A stretch of DNA of 64,000 bases from Pseudoduganella lutea (GTDB lineage: Bacteria; Pseudomonadota; Gammaproteobacteria; Burkholderiales; Burkholderiaceae_D), in NCBI RefSeq assembly GCF_004209755.1, contig NZ_CP035913.1, positions 1,426,001 through 1,490,000 of the forward strand, in the 5' to 3' direction. The first letter of the stretch is position 1. Every line of letters starts with the position of its first letter. The position numbers and the translations under genes are program-made. Below are positions 1 to 8,527 of this stretch, one piece after another. Below the pieces are notes generated by a model that was given only the letters and a program-made list of their open reading frames with translations, had not been told where the DNA came from and ran no database searches.

Positions 1-288
1 GCGCGCCGCCAGCGCCGCGCCATCCCAGGCCCTGCCCATCCGTGACAGCTCCGGCAAGGTCGACGCATCGGTCGTGCGCAGGTAGATGCCGCGGAAACGT
101 TCGAGCGGGTAGACCTGGCCGCCGATGGTCATCGCCCCCGTGCAGGTGCCATCGGCATAGTCCAGTTCCATCTCGTCGTGGGCGAACGATCGCTGGTTGA
201 GCAGCACGCAGGGGATGCCGAGCGCCTCGGCACTGGCCAGTGCCATGGCAACGGGCGGTTCGGAAGGAATGCCGGCCAGGAGGATCAT
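1..288 (-). CDS. RimK/MvdD-like ATP-grasp protein, N-terminal part only
   Basis: The reading frame starts at the ATG ending at 288 and runs off the left edge, so only about 96 residues are visible and the ATP-binding core is missing. The visible part begins MILLAGIPSEPPVAMALASA, followed by a short strand-helix pattern (IPCVLLNQR, MELDYADG, FRGIYLRTTD). That resembles the pre-ATP-grasp domain of RimK/MvdD-type ligases, which join carboxylates to amines or hydroxyls. Its start codon overlaps the stop of the 265-residue gene upstream (ATGA), so the two are probably translationally coupled. The family assignment is by pattern recognition only; the catalytic domain would have to be seen to confirm it. 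Confidence 0.55.
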   Translation of the reverse strand, partial: MILLAGIPSEPPVAMALASAEALGIPCVLLNQRSFAHDEMELDYADGTCTGAMTIGGQVYPLERFRGIYLRTTDASTLPELSRMGRAWDGAALAAR

Positions 289-1082
289 GCGACCGCTCCT
301 TCGGCGCCGGGTGCCGGCTGGCGTTCCATGTGCTGGCGCAGCGCGCCGATCACCGCGGCGGGCGCCGCCATCGGCGCGGCGTCGAACCCCGACCATAGCC
401 AGTCGCCATCCGGGCCGCGCACGAACTGCACCACGCCAAAACCGAGACCCGTCGACCGGGCGAATGCGAGGACGGCTGCGTGCCCGACACCCTGCAGTTC
501 GCCCACCACGGCATTTCCGACGACCCAGAGCATGCCCCGTTCGCCATCGGCAGGCTGGCAGGCGAACACCGGGGCACCCACGGCCGGCACAGGGCCGCCC
601 GCGTTCCCCACCGGCTCGAGCGTGCCGGGCTCCCCCAGGCGCGAGCGCGTCGACATGCGCAGCACGCGGGTGCGCAGGCCAGCGCGCGCGGCGTGGCCGG
701 CGGCGGCGAGCCCCGGCCTGCCGTGGCCCGCCATGTGCAGCCGGGCCATGTCGTTCAGCACCGGGCAGTCCAGGCCTTCGAGACAGCTCCAGAACGCGGC
801 CGTCGCCTCGGCGCTCGCATACTCGCGGTCGGGCTGGCTGGACCGGTGGAACGCGGGCACCGGCACGTGGCGCACCCGGTTGAGCACGATGGCGGTCGCG
901 CCATCGAGCAACACGGGACCGCCCCGCGCGCGCACCTCGCTGGCGACCCCGCCCTGCCCCACCGAATGGGTGAACGTGCACCCGGCAAGCCAGGTTTCGA
1001 TCGTCAGGCTGCGCAGCCGCGGCCCGAGTGCGCCCGCAAGCGTGTCGGCGACCGGGTCGAAGAGGTGGCGTATGACCAGCAT
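285..1082 (-). CDS. Degenerate ATP-grasp-like partner protein (265 aa)
   Basis: The protein starts with a strand-like MLVIRHLFD and has a segment VLNRVRHVPVPAF followed by DREYASAEATAAFW and CPVLN. This resembles the N-terminal region of RimK-like ATP-grasp proteins. The C-terminal part (LAFARSTGLGFGVVQFVRG, then DGDWLWSGFD) resembles the last strands of an ATP-grasp core. At 265 residues it is short for an active ligase and the central ATP-binding loops are not evident, so I infer a pseudo-enzyme or accessory subunit. It lies 6 nt after the metalloprotease gene and overlaps the next ATP-grasp gene by 4 nt. No precise function can be given. Confidence 0.5.
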   Translation of the reverse strand: MLVIRHLFDPVADTLAGALGPRLRSLTIETWLAGCTFTHSVGQGGVASEVRARGGPVLLDGATAIVLNRVRHVPVPAFHRSSQPDREYASAEATAAFWSCLEGLDCPVLNDMARLHMAGHGRPGLAAAGHAARAGLRTRVLRMSTRSRLGEPGTLEPVGNAGGPVPAVGAPVFACQPADGERGMLWVVGNAVVGELQGVGHAAVLAFARSTGLGFGVVQFVRGPDGDWLWSGFDAAPMAAPAAVIGALRQHMERQPAPGAEGAVA

Positions 1083-1088
1083 GGCCGC

Positions 1089-2963
1089 TCAGACGTCGCC
1101 GGGCTTGGTGTCGTACGAGCGCTTGCCGGCAGCATCGCCGCGGCGCATGGCCTCCTGCCGCGTGTCATCCTCGCCGGCCAGCGCGCCCTGGCTCAGGTCG
1201 GGGCGCAATCCCGCGCCGATGAAGGGCTGCGGGGCTTGTTGCGCCTGCTGCCCGCCCGGTTGCCCCAGCAGGGTGCCGACGATGGCCTCGAGCTGCGCCA
1301 TGCGTGCCTCCATCATGCCCCCGCCCCAGCCCCCGCCAAAGCCGCCGGGCAATCCGCCGCCATCGACTGGCTTGTCGCCCTGTTTCTCGAAGGGCTTGTC
1401 AAAGGGTTTGTCGAAGGAGGCCGACTTGTCGATCACCGGTTTTTCCGGCCGCTTGTCGAGGATCGGCTTGTCGAAGTTCTTGTCCAGCACGGGTTTCTCG
1501 GGCTGCAGCTCTTTCGCGAACTCCTTGTCCTTCGTGAATTCCTTGGCCGGCTTGAGGCCGCACTTGACCTTGACGTTGGCGGTCATCACGGCCCCGGGCG
1601 CGCTGATGCTGGTGACGGAGACGCAGGTCTTCTGGCCGCCATACGACTTCGAGTTCGGTGCCGACGTGTTGGTGAACGACGAGTTGCCGGTGGAGCCGGG
1701 ATACGGATCGCCGGCGTCGCCGCGGTTGTTGGAATTTTCCAGGTCGCGCTGGTTGTCGGCCTGGACCAGCGCCACCTTGTAGCGCGCCTCGTTGGTATTG
1801 GTGGCAACCGATTCGTCGATATGCCAGATGAGCAGGCCGCCGCCGGGCAGGGAGGCATCGAAGCCCGTCTGCTGCCGGTTCTCGACCAGGAAATACTCGG
1901 CACCCGAAGCGCCATCCTTCCACAGGCGCAGCACCGACTGGCTGTCCTTCACATCGGCGATGGAACGCATGCCGTTGACCGTGACGTTGTCGACGGTGGC
2001 CCAGCCCTGGTTGGCCTTGCACCAGGCCGAGGGATGGGTCGGCGTATCGCCGCCGCCGCCCCAGCTCCCCGCGGCCATCAGGCAAAAGCGGCCGATGCCT
2101 TCGGAACTGCCGTCGGTATCGTACAGGTCCGGGAAACCGAACAGCAGGTGGCCGAGTTCATGGGCGCACACGCCGATCTTGCAGTCCTCGGGCACCGTGA
2201 GGTAGCCGAACACCTTGGTCCCGTCGGTCGTCACGGCGCCCGACGGCAGTGTCCACTTGTGCGACCAGATGTCGCCGCTGCTCCCTGTTTCTTCCGCGCC
2301 GGCCCCGGCGTGCACGACGACGAAGGCATCGACGAAGCCATTGCCATCATTGTCATAGGGCCCGAAATCGACGCCCGGATCGGCCGCGCTCAACGCATCC
2401 CTGGCCATCGTGCGCGCATTCGGCAGCGCATTGCCGGTACCCGAGTCGCCGTTGCAGTAGGCGGCCAGCGTCTGTGGCAGCCGGAAAGGCCCGACGACCT
2501 GGCCCTGCAGGTCGACGAGGCCATGCGTGACCTCGGTGAAGTATTCGCGCACGCTTCCCGTGGGAACCACGCCGTCGGAAAAGAACAACTGGTCGAGGTC
2601 GCTCGCCGTCCGGGCCATCGGCTGATCGCTGAAATCGACCAGCACCACGATGACCCGCACGGTGCCGTGCAGCGGCGCCCTGTCGAGCGCCTGGTTCCGG
2701 ATGACGCTGGGCGACGTGCCCAGCGGGAATTCGCTGGGAGGAATGATCATCCCGTCGTTGAAGCCTTCCGCCCTGGGTTCGGTCGCGCGCAGGCGCAGGC
2801 CGCTGCGGCTCGTGAACTGACTGCTCAGCGCTGCGATTTCCTTGCGCAGCCGCTCATTGAGTTCCGGTGACGGAGCAACCATGCAGCGGTCCGGATCGGG
2901 CGCCCGCTGGGCAGCCGCATAGACACGGGAAACATTGGCATAGACATCGTGGTTATTACACAT
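1089..2963 (-). CDS. M6-family (immune inhibitor A-like) metalloprotease with Lys/Asp/Glu-repeat tail
   Basis: Residues about 100-470 form an M6-type protease domain: CAHELGHLLFGFPDLYD carries the zinc motif HELGH at residues 268-272, preceded by the Ca-binding-like DNDGNGFVD. No signal peptide is visible. Residues about 470-534 are repeats of the type KPxxDK, with alternating Lys and Asp/Glu. Next come a Gly-rich stretch and a 75-residue end containing FIGAGLRPDLSQGAL. The start at 2963 is chosen because a GGA-type ribosome site precedes it; a longer frame to 3047 lacks one. It heads an operon with two ATP-grasp-like genes. The protease assignment is strong. The idea that the tail is modified by the ligase is inference. 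Confidence 0.8.
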   Translation of the reverse strand: MCNNHDVYANVSRVYAAAQRAPDPDRCMVAPSPELNERLRKEIAALSSQFTSRSGLRLRATEPRAEGFNDGMIIPPSEFPLGTSPSVIRNQALDRAPLHGTVRVIVVLVDFSDQPMARTASDLDQLFFSDGVVPTGSVREYFTEVTHGLVDLQGQVVGPFRLPQTLAAYCNGDSGTGNALPNARTMARDALSAADPGVDFGPYDNDGNGFVDAFVVVHAGAGAEETGSSGDIWSHKWTLPSGAVTTDGTKVFGYLTVPEDCKIGVCAHELGHLLFGFPDLYDTDGSSEGIGRFCLMAAGSWGGGGDTPTHPSAWCKANQGWATVDNVTVNGMRSIADVKDSQSVLRLWKDGASGAEYFLVENRQQTGFDASLPGGGLLIWHIDESVATNTNEARYKVALVQADNQRDLENSNNRGDAGDPYPGSTGNSSFTNTSAPNSKSYGGQKTCVSVTSISAPGAVMTANVKVKCGLKPAKEFTKDKEFAKELQPEKPVLDKNFDKPILDKRPEKPVIDKSASFDKPFDKPFEKQGDKPVDGGGLPGGFGGGWGGGMMEARMAQLEAIVGTLLGQPGGQQAQQAPQPFIGAGLRPDLSQGALAGEDDTRQEAMRRGDAAGKRSYDTKPGDV

Positions 2964-3212
2964 GGCAGTTCCAATCATGGATTGCGCTGAACAGTACTGC
3001 GCAACAAGATCATATGGCTGCGGAAATCGCATTGGCTGGCCGCGCAACGCCGGTGCACCGACCCGCAGACTGTTCCCAGGAAAACAGCTTTGGCTTCACA
3101 CCTCCCCCTTGCATCAGGCATGTCGCTTGTTCAATGCTGCGCTTGCGAACAGGGGACGTCTGTCGTCATTTGTCGGGCAGTTGTAATCGAATGTCGGGGC
3201 AGGTCCTGAAAA

Positions 3213-3242
3213 CAGAAAAGCCCGCATCGGCGGGCTTTTCTG
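3213..3242. terminator. Bidirectional intrinsic terminator
   Basis: A perfect 13-bp stem with an ATCG loop, flanked by A and T runs inside the stem (AGAAAAGCCCGC and its complement). It sits between the small membrane protein gene ending at 3266 and the upstream end of the metalloprotease operon. It mainly serves the minus-strand gene 3266-3577. Confidence 0.75.
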
Positions 3243-3265
3243 TACGTTGGTCACATGGCGCGGTG

Positions 3266-3577
3266 CTACTTTTCAGGGGTCAGGTGCCCCAAGCCGTAGC
3301 CGAGATGCTGCCACCAGTGTTCGCGCGAGCGCACGGTCAGCAGGCACATCTTGTCGACCTCTTCCTTGAACACGCGGTCCTGGCATTGCTTCGTCATCAA
3401 CGCGTGGCGCTGGTTCTCGGCATTGACGAGCGACGCCGCCAGCCAGCACACGAGGATGGCCAGCAATACCACCAGGCTCCACGCAAGGTGGTTGACGTTG
3501 CTGGCGTTGAAGAGCCGCCGTTCGTCGGGTTCCAGCGCGTCGAACGCTTCCATGATGCCTTTTTCGCGATCGGTCAT
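3266..3577 (-). CDS. Small single-pass membrane protein of unknown function
   Basis: This is a 103-residue protein. It has an acidic/basic N-terminal part (MTDREKGIMEAFDALEPDER), one clear hydrophobic segment at about residues 33-50 (AWSLVVLLAILVCWLAASLV), and a charged C-terminal half with two cysteines. It lies 36 nt downstream of dsbA on the same strand and ends at a strong terminator, so it is probably the last gene of the dsbA transcript. I do not recognise a family. The Cys residues and the dsbA linkage might suggest a periplasmic thiol context, but that is speculation. Confidence 0.6.
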   Translation of the reverse strand: MTDREKGIMEAFDALEPDERRLFNASNVNHLAWSLVVLLAILVCWLAASLVNAENQRHALMTKQCQDRVFKEEVDKMCLLTVRSREHWWQHLGYGLGHLTPEK

Positions 3578-3613
3578 GACGATACTCCTGCTTCCTTGCG
3601 GTGACGTTTATTG

Positions 3614-4276
3614 TTACTTCTTCTCGGCCGCAGCCTTGGCGACCAGTTGATCCAGCACGGCCATCGTCTGGCGGCCGGCCTGCGTTTCCGACGTGCCCGG
3701 GGCACCGGCGATCGAGGGCGACGTCATGTAGCGGCCATCCACGACCAGCGTGGGCGCAGAGCTGACCTGATACTTCGCGACCGTGCCGGCCAGTTGCTTC
3801 ATCTTAGTCTGCACGCTGAAGGAATTAAAGAGCTGTTCGTAGCGTGTCTTGTCGATGCCGTTCTTGACGAGGAACTGCTTCATTTCCTCATCGCTGCGGT
3901 AGATGCGCTGGCGCTCGCCATGAATGGCGCGCAGGATCTTGCCGTGCACGGCCTCGGTCTGGCCCATCGCCTCGAGCGTCACGTAGGCATGCGCCAGCGG
4001 ATCGGTCGGGCTCTGCGCGAAGTGCATCCGCTTGAACACGATGCGGTCGCCCTGCTTCTTGACCCATTCTTCCAGCAGCGGATCGAGCGAGTAGCAGTGC
4101 GGGCACGTGTACATGAAGAATTCGATGACCTCGACCTTCTTGCCCGGCGCGGTCGCGGGAACCGGCGTGCTCAGGGTCGTGTACCCCGGCCCGGCGGCGT
4201 GGGACGTACCCGCAAACGTGGCGGACAACGCCAGCGTGGCGGTGGCGGCAAGCATGAAGCGGCGCATTGGACGCAT
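3614..4276 (-). CDS. dsbA: Thiol:disulfide interchange protein DsbA
   Basis: This periplasmic oxidase introduces disulfide bonds into exported proteins. The 220-residue protein has a signal peptide ending near AAGTSHAA and a thioredoxin-fold active site CPHC at residues 58-61 in FFMYTCPHCYSLDP. The cis-proline segment SSAPTLVVDGRY appears near the C-terminus. The start at 4276 is preferred over the ATG nine codons upstream because AGGAAGG lies six bases before it. It is followed closely by a small membrane protein gene and is divergent from the M1 peptidase gene, with a 197-nt intergenic region holding both promoters. Confidence 0.93.
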   Translation of the reverse strand: MRPMRRFMLAATATLALSATFAGTSHAAGPGYTTLSTPVPATAPGKKVEVIEFFMYTCPHCYSLDPLLEEWVKKQGDRIVFKRMHFAQSPTDPLAHAYVTLEAMGQTEAVHGKILRAIHGERQRIYRSDEEMKQFLVKNGIDKTRYEQLFNSFSVQTKMKQLAGTVAKYQVSSAPTLVVDGRYMTSPSIAGAPGTSETQAGRQTMAVLDQLVAKAAAEKK

Positions 4277-4473
4277 GTATCTTCCTTCCTGGTTGATTCG
4301 CATGAGATGACAAACGCCGCGAGATTACCATTTTTTGCGCCAGCGTAAGTAACGTAGTGCGAGCGCAGTATGGGCGCATCGTGAAATTAAGCTCCTTTTA
4401 AGAGGACAAAAGCGTTGCCGGACATGCATGGGTCTCGCTATAGTGGCCCCATCGTCCCCGCACAAGGATCAGC

Positions 4474-6588
4474 ATGCGCGTCCCGCATTCCCTCATCGTG
4501 GCCGCGGCGGCGGCCGTGGTCGCGCTGGTCCAGCCGGCGCTGCTGGCCCAGGGCAGCCCGCCCGCCGCCCGCCAGGAGATTCCGTTCGCGCCGCCGCACG
4601 CCGCGGCCGTGGCCACGCCCAGTGCCGCCACGGCGTGGGGCGGCCCGCGCACGGGTACGGAGCCGACGTTGTCCAACCGGGTGGCGAACTACCGGATCGA
4701 GGCAAGGCTCGACCCGGTCCGCCACACCATCGAAGGCCGGCAACAGCTCACCTGGCGCAACCGCAGCGACCGCGCCGTGCATAGCGTCTACCTGCACCTG
4801 TACCTGAACGCGTTCCGCAACGGCGACAGCACCTTCATGACGGAGCTGCGCGCGCAGGGCCTGACCGACGGCATGGGCGAAGGCGAATGGGGTTACATCG
4901 ACCTGCGCCACGTGCGCCAGGGCGCCACGGACGTGCCATGGACATTCGTGCAACCGGATGGCGGACCGCACACCGACCGCACGGTGGTGCGCCTGGACCT
5001 GCCGCAAAGCGTGGCGCCCGGCGCCAGCACCACGCTCGACATCGCCTTCTTCGACCAGTTGCCGCGCGTGACGGCGCGCACCGGCCACTTCGGCACGTTC
5101 CACCTGGTGGCGCAATGGTTCCCGAAGATCGGCGTGCTGGAACTGCCGGGCGAACGCGGTGCCACGGCGCCGCGCTGGAACGTGCACGAGTACCACACCG
5201 ATTCCGAGTACTACGCCGATTTCGGCCATTACGACGTGAAGCTGACGGTGCCGAAGGGGTATACGGTGGGCGCCACGGGCGCGCTGCAGGGCAAGCCGGT
5301 GGAAAGCGGCGGCCATGTGACCCATCACTACGCGCAGGGCGACGTGCACGACTTCGCATGGACTGCGGACAACCGCACGGCGCCACCGCTGCGCGCCACG
5401 TGGACCGCGCCCGGCGGCAAACCCGTCGACATCACCGTGCTGTACCCGCCCGACTATGCGTCGAACGCGGCACCGGCGCTGGAGATGACAAAGAAATCGC
5501 TGGACTATTTCGCGGGCAAGCTGGGGCCCTACCCTTACGACACGCTCACCGTCGTGATCGCGCCGTTCAATGCCGCCCACGCGGGCAGCATGGAATACCC
5601 CACGTTCTTCACCACCGACAGCGTGCGCGATGTGTCGCCCGGCACGCGCGATCGCTACGACCTCGACTTCGTCACCGTGCATGAATTTGCGCACATGTAC
5701 TTCCACGGTATTGTGGCCAGCAACGAGTTCGAGGAACCGATGCTCGACGAAGGCGTGAACGAATACTGGAACGTGCGCATGCTGGGCCAGCGGCCGGCAT
5801 CGCTGCCCGTGCTGGCATCGCTGCTGAAGGGCGGCGGCGCTTTCGCGTTCGGCGGGTTTCCCGGCGAGCGCTTCGATGCGCCGCGCGAGGAACCGGCGGA
5901 CCCCATTGGCGCCAACGCCTACGACCGGCTCGAAGGCGTGGGCCCTGCCTACTCGCGCACGGCCGTGATGCTGCACGACCTGCAGGCGCAGCTGGGCACG
6001 GAAGTGATGGACCGCGCGTTCAGGGAGTACTACCGGCGCTGGCAATTCCGCCACCCGAGCGCGGCGGACCTGCGTGAAACGATCGCCGAGGTCAGCGGCC
6101 AGCGCGCACTCGTCGAAAGGGTGTTCGCGCAGCAGGTGTACGCCGTGCAGAAAGTGGACGACCGCATCGCTTCGCTGACCAGCGAGGAAGTGGCGCCGCA
6201 GCCGGGCCTCGCGGCGCGAGGCGGCAAGCTGGTGGAAGTAACGCCGGCCATGCTCGCCACCGCGCCGTCCACACCGCCGCGGTACCGGACAACGGTCGTG
6301 GTGCGCCGCCGCGGCGCCGCCGTGCCGCAGGTACTGGTGGTGAAATTCGCCGATGGCGGGCGCGAAACCGTGCGGTGGAACGGCGACGCGCCATGGCGGC
6401 GTTTCGAGTGGGTCAAGGGCGTGCCGGCCGTGGCGGCCGAGCTGGACCCGGAACGCCGCCACCTGCTCGACACGAACAAGCTCGATGACACGCGCACGCT
6501 GGAGGCGGATGCGCAAGCCACGCGGCGCTGGACGATGGATTTCGCGGCCGTCTTCCAGGCCCTGCTCGCACTGGTGGCGGCAATATGA
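4474..6588 (+). CDS. M1-family zinc metallopeptidase, exported
   Basis: A 704-residue aminopeptidase-type protein with a signal peptide (hydrophobic residues about 6-25, ending ALLAQG). The gluzincin site is complete: HEFAH at 403-407 and the third zinc ligand Glu426 in DEGVNEYW, with the expected 18-residue spacing. The N-terminal half carries the M1 beta-sandwich style (NYRIEARLDPVRHTIEGRQ). The GxMEN-type substrate loop appears as GSMEYP, a variation seen in some bacterial M1 proteins. A membrane protein gene overlaps its stop codon by 4 nt, so the two likely work together at the cell envelope. The substrate is unknown. Confidence 0.88.
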   Translation: MRVPHSLIVAAAAAVVALVQPALLAQGSPPAARQEIPFAPPHAAAVATPSAATAWGGPRTGTEPTLSNRVANYRIEARLDPVRHTIEGRQQLTWRNRSDRAVHSVYLHLYLNAFRNGDSTFMTELRAQGLTDGMGEGEWGYIDLRHVRQGATDVPWTFVQPDGGPHTDRTVVRLDLPQSVAPGASTTLDIAFFDQLPRVTARTGHFGTFHLVAQWFPKIGVLELPGERGATAPRWNVHEYHTDSEYYADFGHYDVKLTVPKGYTVGATGALQGKPVESGGHVTHHYAQGDVHDFAWTADNRTAPPLRATWTAPGGKPVDITVLYPPDYASNAAPALEMTKKSLDYFAGKLGPYPYDTLTVVIAPFNAAHAGSMEYPTFFTTDSVRDVSPGTRDRYDLDFVTVHEFAHMYFHGIVASNEFEEPMLDEGVNEYWNVRMLGQRPASLPVLASLLKGGGAFAFGGFPGERFDAPREEPADPIGANAYDRLEGVGPAYSRTAVMLHDLQAQLGTEVMDRAFREYYRRWQFRHPSAADLRETIAEVSGQRALVERVFAQQVYAVQKVDDRIASLTSEEVAPQPGLAARGGKLVEVTPAMLATAPSTPPRYRTTVVVRRRGAAVPQVLVVKFADGGRETVRWNGDAPWRRFEWVKGVPAVAAELDPERRHLLDTNKLDDTRTLEADAQATRRWTMDFAAVFQALLALVAAI

Positions 6589-7436
6589 GGCGCCTGCTCG
6601 ATGCTGCCCGCGCGGCGCTGCAATGGCGCCTGCTCCTTCTGTGGCTTGCCTTGCTGCTGCTGCCGGCCGTGCTGGCCTCCCTGCCTGTATGGACGCTGCT
6701 GGCGCGCGAACTCGATCATTCGGTGCACGTGGCGGCGTTGGCGCGCGCGCTCGACATGGTGGCCCTCGCCGACCTCGGCGCGGCGTTCGAGCGCGAACGG
6801 GACACGATGGCGGCCACGGGGCTGGGCGCCTTGCTCGTCACGCTGCTGCTGTCGCCGCTGCTCACCGGCGCGGCGGTGACGGCGGCGCGCGCGCCGCAGC
6901 CGCCGCGGCTGCGCGAGCTGCTTGCCGGTGCCGGCGAACAGTATCCGCGCATGGCGCGCATGCTGGCCTGGGCCGTGGTGCCGCTCGGCGCGGCCGCCCT
7001 GCTGGGAAGCTGGCTGGCGGACGCCGCGCGCCAGCATGCCGACCGCGCCATCACCTATGCCGACACGCTGCCGTGGCAGCTCGCCGCGGCCACCGCCGCC
7101 GTGGTGGTGGTGGTACTGGCGAACGTGACGGTTGATGCGGGCCGGGCCATGCTGGCCATCGACCGCCGGCGCACGGGCGCGGTCCGGGCGTGGGGCGCGG
7201 GGCTGCGCCTGCTGGCGCAACGGCCGGGCGGCGTGCTGCTGGCGTGGCTGGTACCGACCGTGGCGGGCCTGACGCTGGCCGCGCTGCTGGGATGGTGCCG
7301 GCTGCACGTGCCGGCCATCGGCCCGGTGGGCACGCTCGGCGCGCTGCTGCTGGCGCAGCTCGTCGTGCTGGTGCTGGCATGGATGCGCGTGACGCGGCTG
7401 TTCGCGCTGGTGGCGCTGGCACAGAAGCAGGAGTAG
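6585..7436 (+). CDS. Polytopic membrane protein, partner of the M1 peptidase
   Basis: A 283-residue protein with about five or six hydrophobic segments: near residues 14-38, 78-100, 125-142, 166-184, 215-233 and 245-265. Its ATG overlaps the TGA of the M1 peptidase gene (ATGA), so it is translationally coupled to it. No catalytic motif is visible and I do not recognise the family. It may anchor or assist the peptidase, but this rests only on gene order. Confidence 0.7.
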   Translation: MRRLLDAARAALQWRLLLLWLALLLLPAVLASLPVWTLLARELDHSVHVAALARALDMVALADLGAAFERERDTMAATGLGALLVTLLLSPLLTGAAVTAARAPQPPRLRELLAGAGEQYPRMARMLAWAVVPLGAAALLGSWLADAARQHADRAITYADTLPWQLAAATAAVVVVVLANVTVDAGRAMLAIDRRRTGAVRAWGAGLRLLAQRPGGVLLAWLVPTVAGLTLAALLGWCRLHVPAIGPVGTLGALLLAQLVVLVLAWMRVTRLFALVALAQKQE

Positions 7437-7584
7437 ATGCGGCAGGTCCGCCACGCCTGCATTGAAAGGCGCCTGCATCGGCCACCATGTAGCGAATCCT
7501 TCGAACGTCAGTATCGATTTTTTGGCCGTTGCGGCGACAGGCAGGCCGCCGTATAGTCGTCGCGTTCAAACGATGGAGCTCGGC

Positions 7585-8379
7585 ATGTTGCCCACCTATT
7601 TCCTGTCGCATGGCGGCGGCCCGTGGCCGTGGATGAAAACCGAATTCGGCGGCGCCTACGACGTGCTGGACGCGTCGCTGCGCGACATCGAGCGGCAGAT
7701 CGGCGGCAAGCCAAAGGCCGTGCTGGTGGTGACGGCGCACTGGGAAGGCGGCGACTTCACGCTGTCCTCCGGCGCGCAACCCGACATGATCTACGACTAT
7801 GGCGGGTTTCCGCCGCATACCTACGCGATCCGCTACGGCGCGCCAGGGTCGCCCGAGCTGGCGGCGCGCGCGCAGGCGCTGCTGCAGGAAGCCGGCATCG
7901 CCGCCGGGCTCGATGCGCAGCGTGGTTTCGACCATGGCACGTTCTCGGCGATGTACCCGGTGTTCCCGGAAGCGGACGTGCCGATCGTGCAACTGTCACT
8001 CAAGCGCGGGCTCGATCCCCTGGCCCACCTGGCGGCTGGCCGTGCACTGCGGCCGCTGCGCGACGAGGGCGTGCTGATCGTGGGCAGCGGGCTCAGTTAC
8101 CACAACCTGCGCGCCTTCAACGGCGCCGGCGCCGCCGCGTCGCACCAGTTCGACGGCTGGCTGCGGCAGGCGATGGCATTGGCGCCGAAGGAGCGCGCCA
8201 TCGCGCTGATGAACTGGGACCGTGCTCCGGCCGCCCGCGCCGCCCACCCGCGCGAAGAACACCTGCTGCCGCTGATGGTGGCACTCGGCGCCGCCGAGGA
8301 CGATCCGGCCACCGTCGTCTACCATGAGGACGCCTTCATGGGCGCGCTGGCGGTGAGCAGTTTCAGGTTCGGCAACTGA
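7585..8379 (+). CDS. Class III extradiol dioxygenase (DODA-type, LigB superfamily)
   Basis: A 264-residue protein resembling 4,5-DOPA dioxygenase/YgiD. Metal-ligand His positions are visible in FLSHGGGPW, VTAHWEG, RGFDHGTFSAMYPVFPE and HEDAFMGAL. Such enzymes bind one metal ion and cleave catechol rings next to the diol. The start at 7585 (MLPTYFLSHG) has GGAG six bases upstream, which is better than the ATG at 7573. It stands alone between the M1 peptidase pair and a palindromic repeat. The natural substrate cannot be told from sequence. Confidence 0.88.
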   Translation: MLPTYFLSHGGGPWPWMKTEFGGAYDVLDASLRDIERQIGGKPKAVLVVTAHWEGGDFTLSSGAQPDMIYDYGGFPPHTYAIRYGAPGSPELAARAQALLQEAGIAAGLDAQRGFDHGTFSAMYPVFPEADVPIVQLSLKRGLDPLAHLAAGRALRPLRDEGVLIVGSGLSYHNLRAFNGAGAAASHQFDGWLRQAMALAPKERAIALMNWDRAPAARAAHPREEHLLPLMVALGAAEDDPATVVYHEDAFMGALAVSSFRFGN

Positions 8380-8385
8380 TCAGTT

Positions 8386-8485
8386 CGTGTCCACCTTGGG
8401 GTCAACCCCATTTTCGGACACGAGCTCGGCAGCTCCTCCGGCTGGGGTCGTGTCCGATTTGAGGGTTGACCCCATGGTGGACACG
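8386..8485. repeat. Inverted-repeat pair with GGGGTCAACCCC core
   Basis: Two 38-nt arms (8386-8423 and 8448-8485) are imperfect inverted copies separated by 24 nt. Each arm carries nested palindromes: GGGGTCAACCCC (or the near copy with AGGGTTGACCCC) inside GTGTCC...GGACAC. It lies between the convergent dioxygenase and YlqF genes, so it could act as a two-way terminator, but there is no T-run. It resembles the composite palindromes at 44487, 49172 and 54999. Confidence 0.75.
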
Positions 8486-8527
8486 AGCTCAGCCGCGGAA
8501 TGCTGCCGTGGAAATGGCTGCCGTTGA

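Noticed and set aside
178..2870. Long plus-strand open frames (534 and 796 codons) opposite the metalloprotease operon
   Set aside because: They are antisense shadows of a GC-rich coding strand; their translations are Arg/Pro/Ala-rich with no domain pattern.
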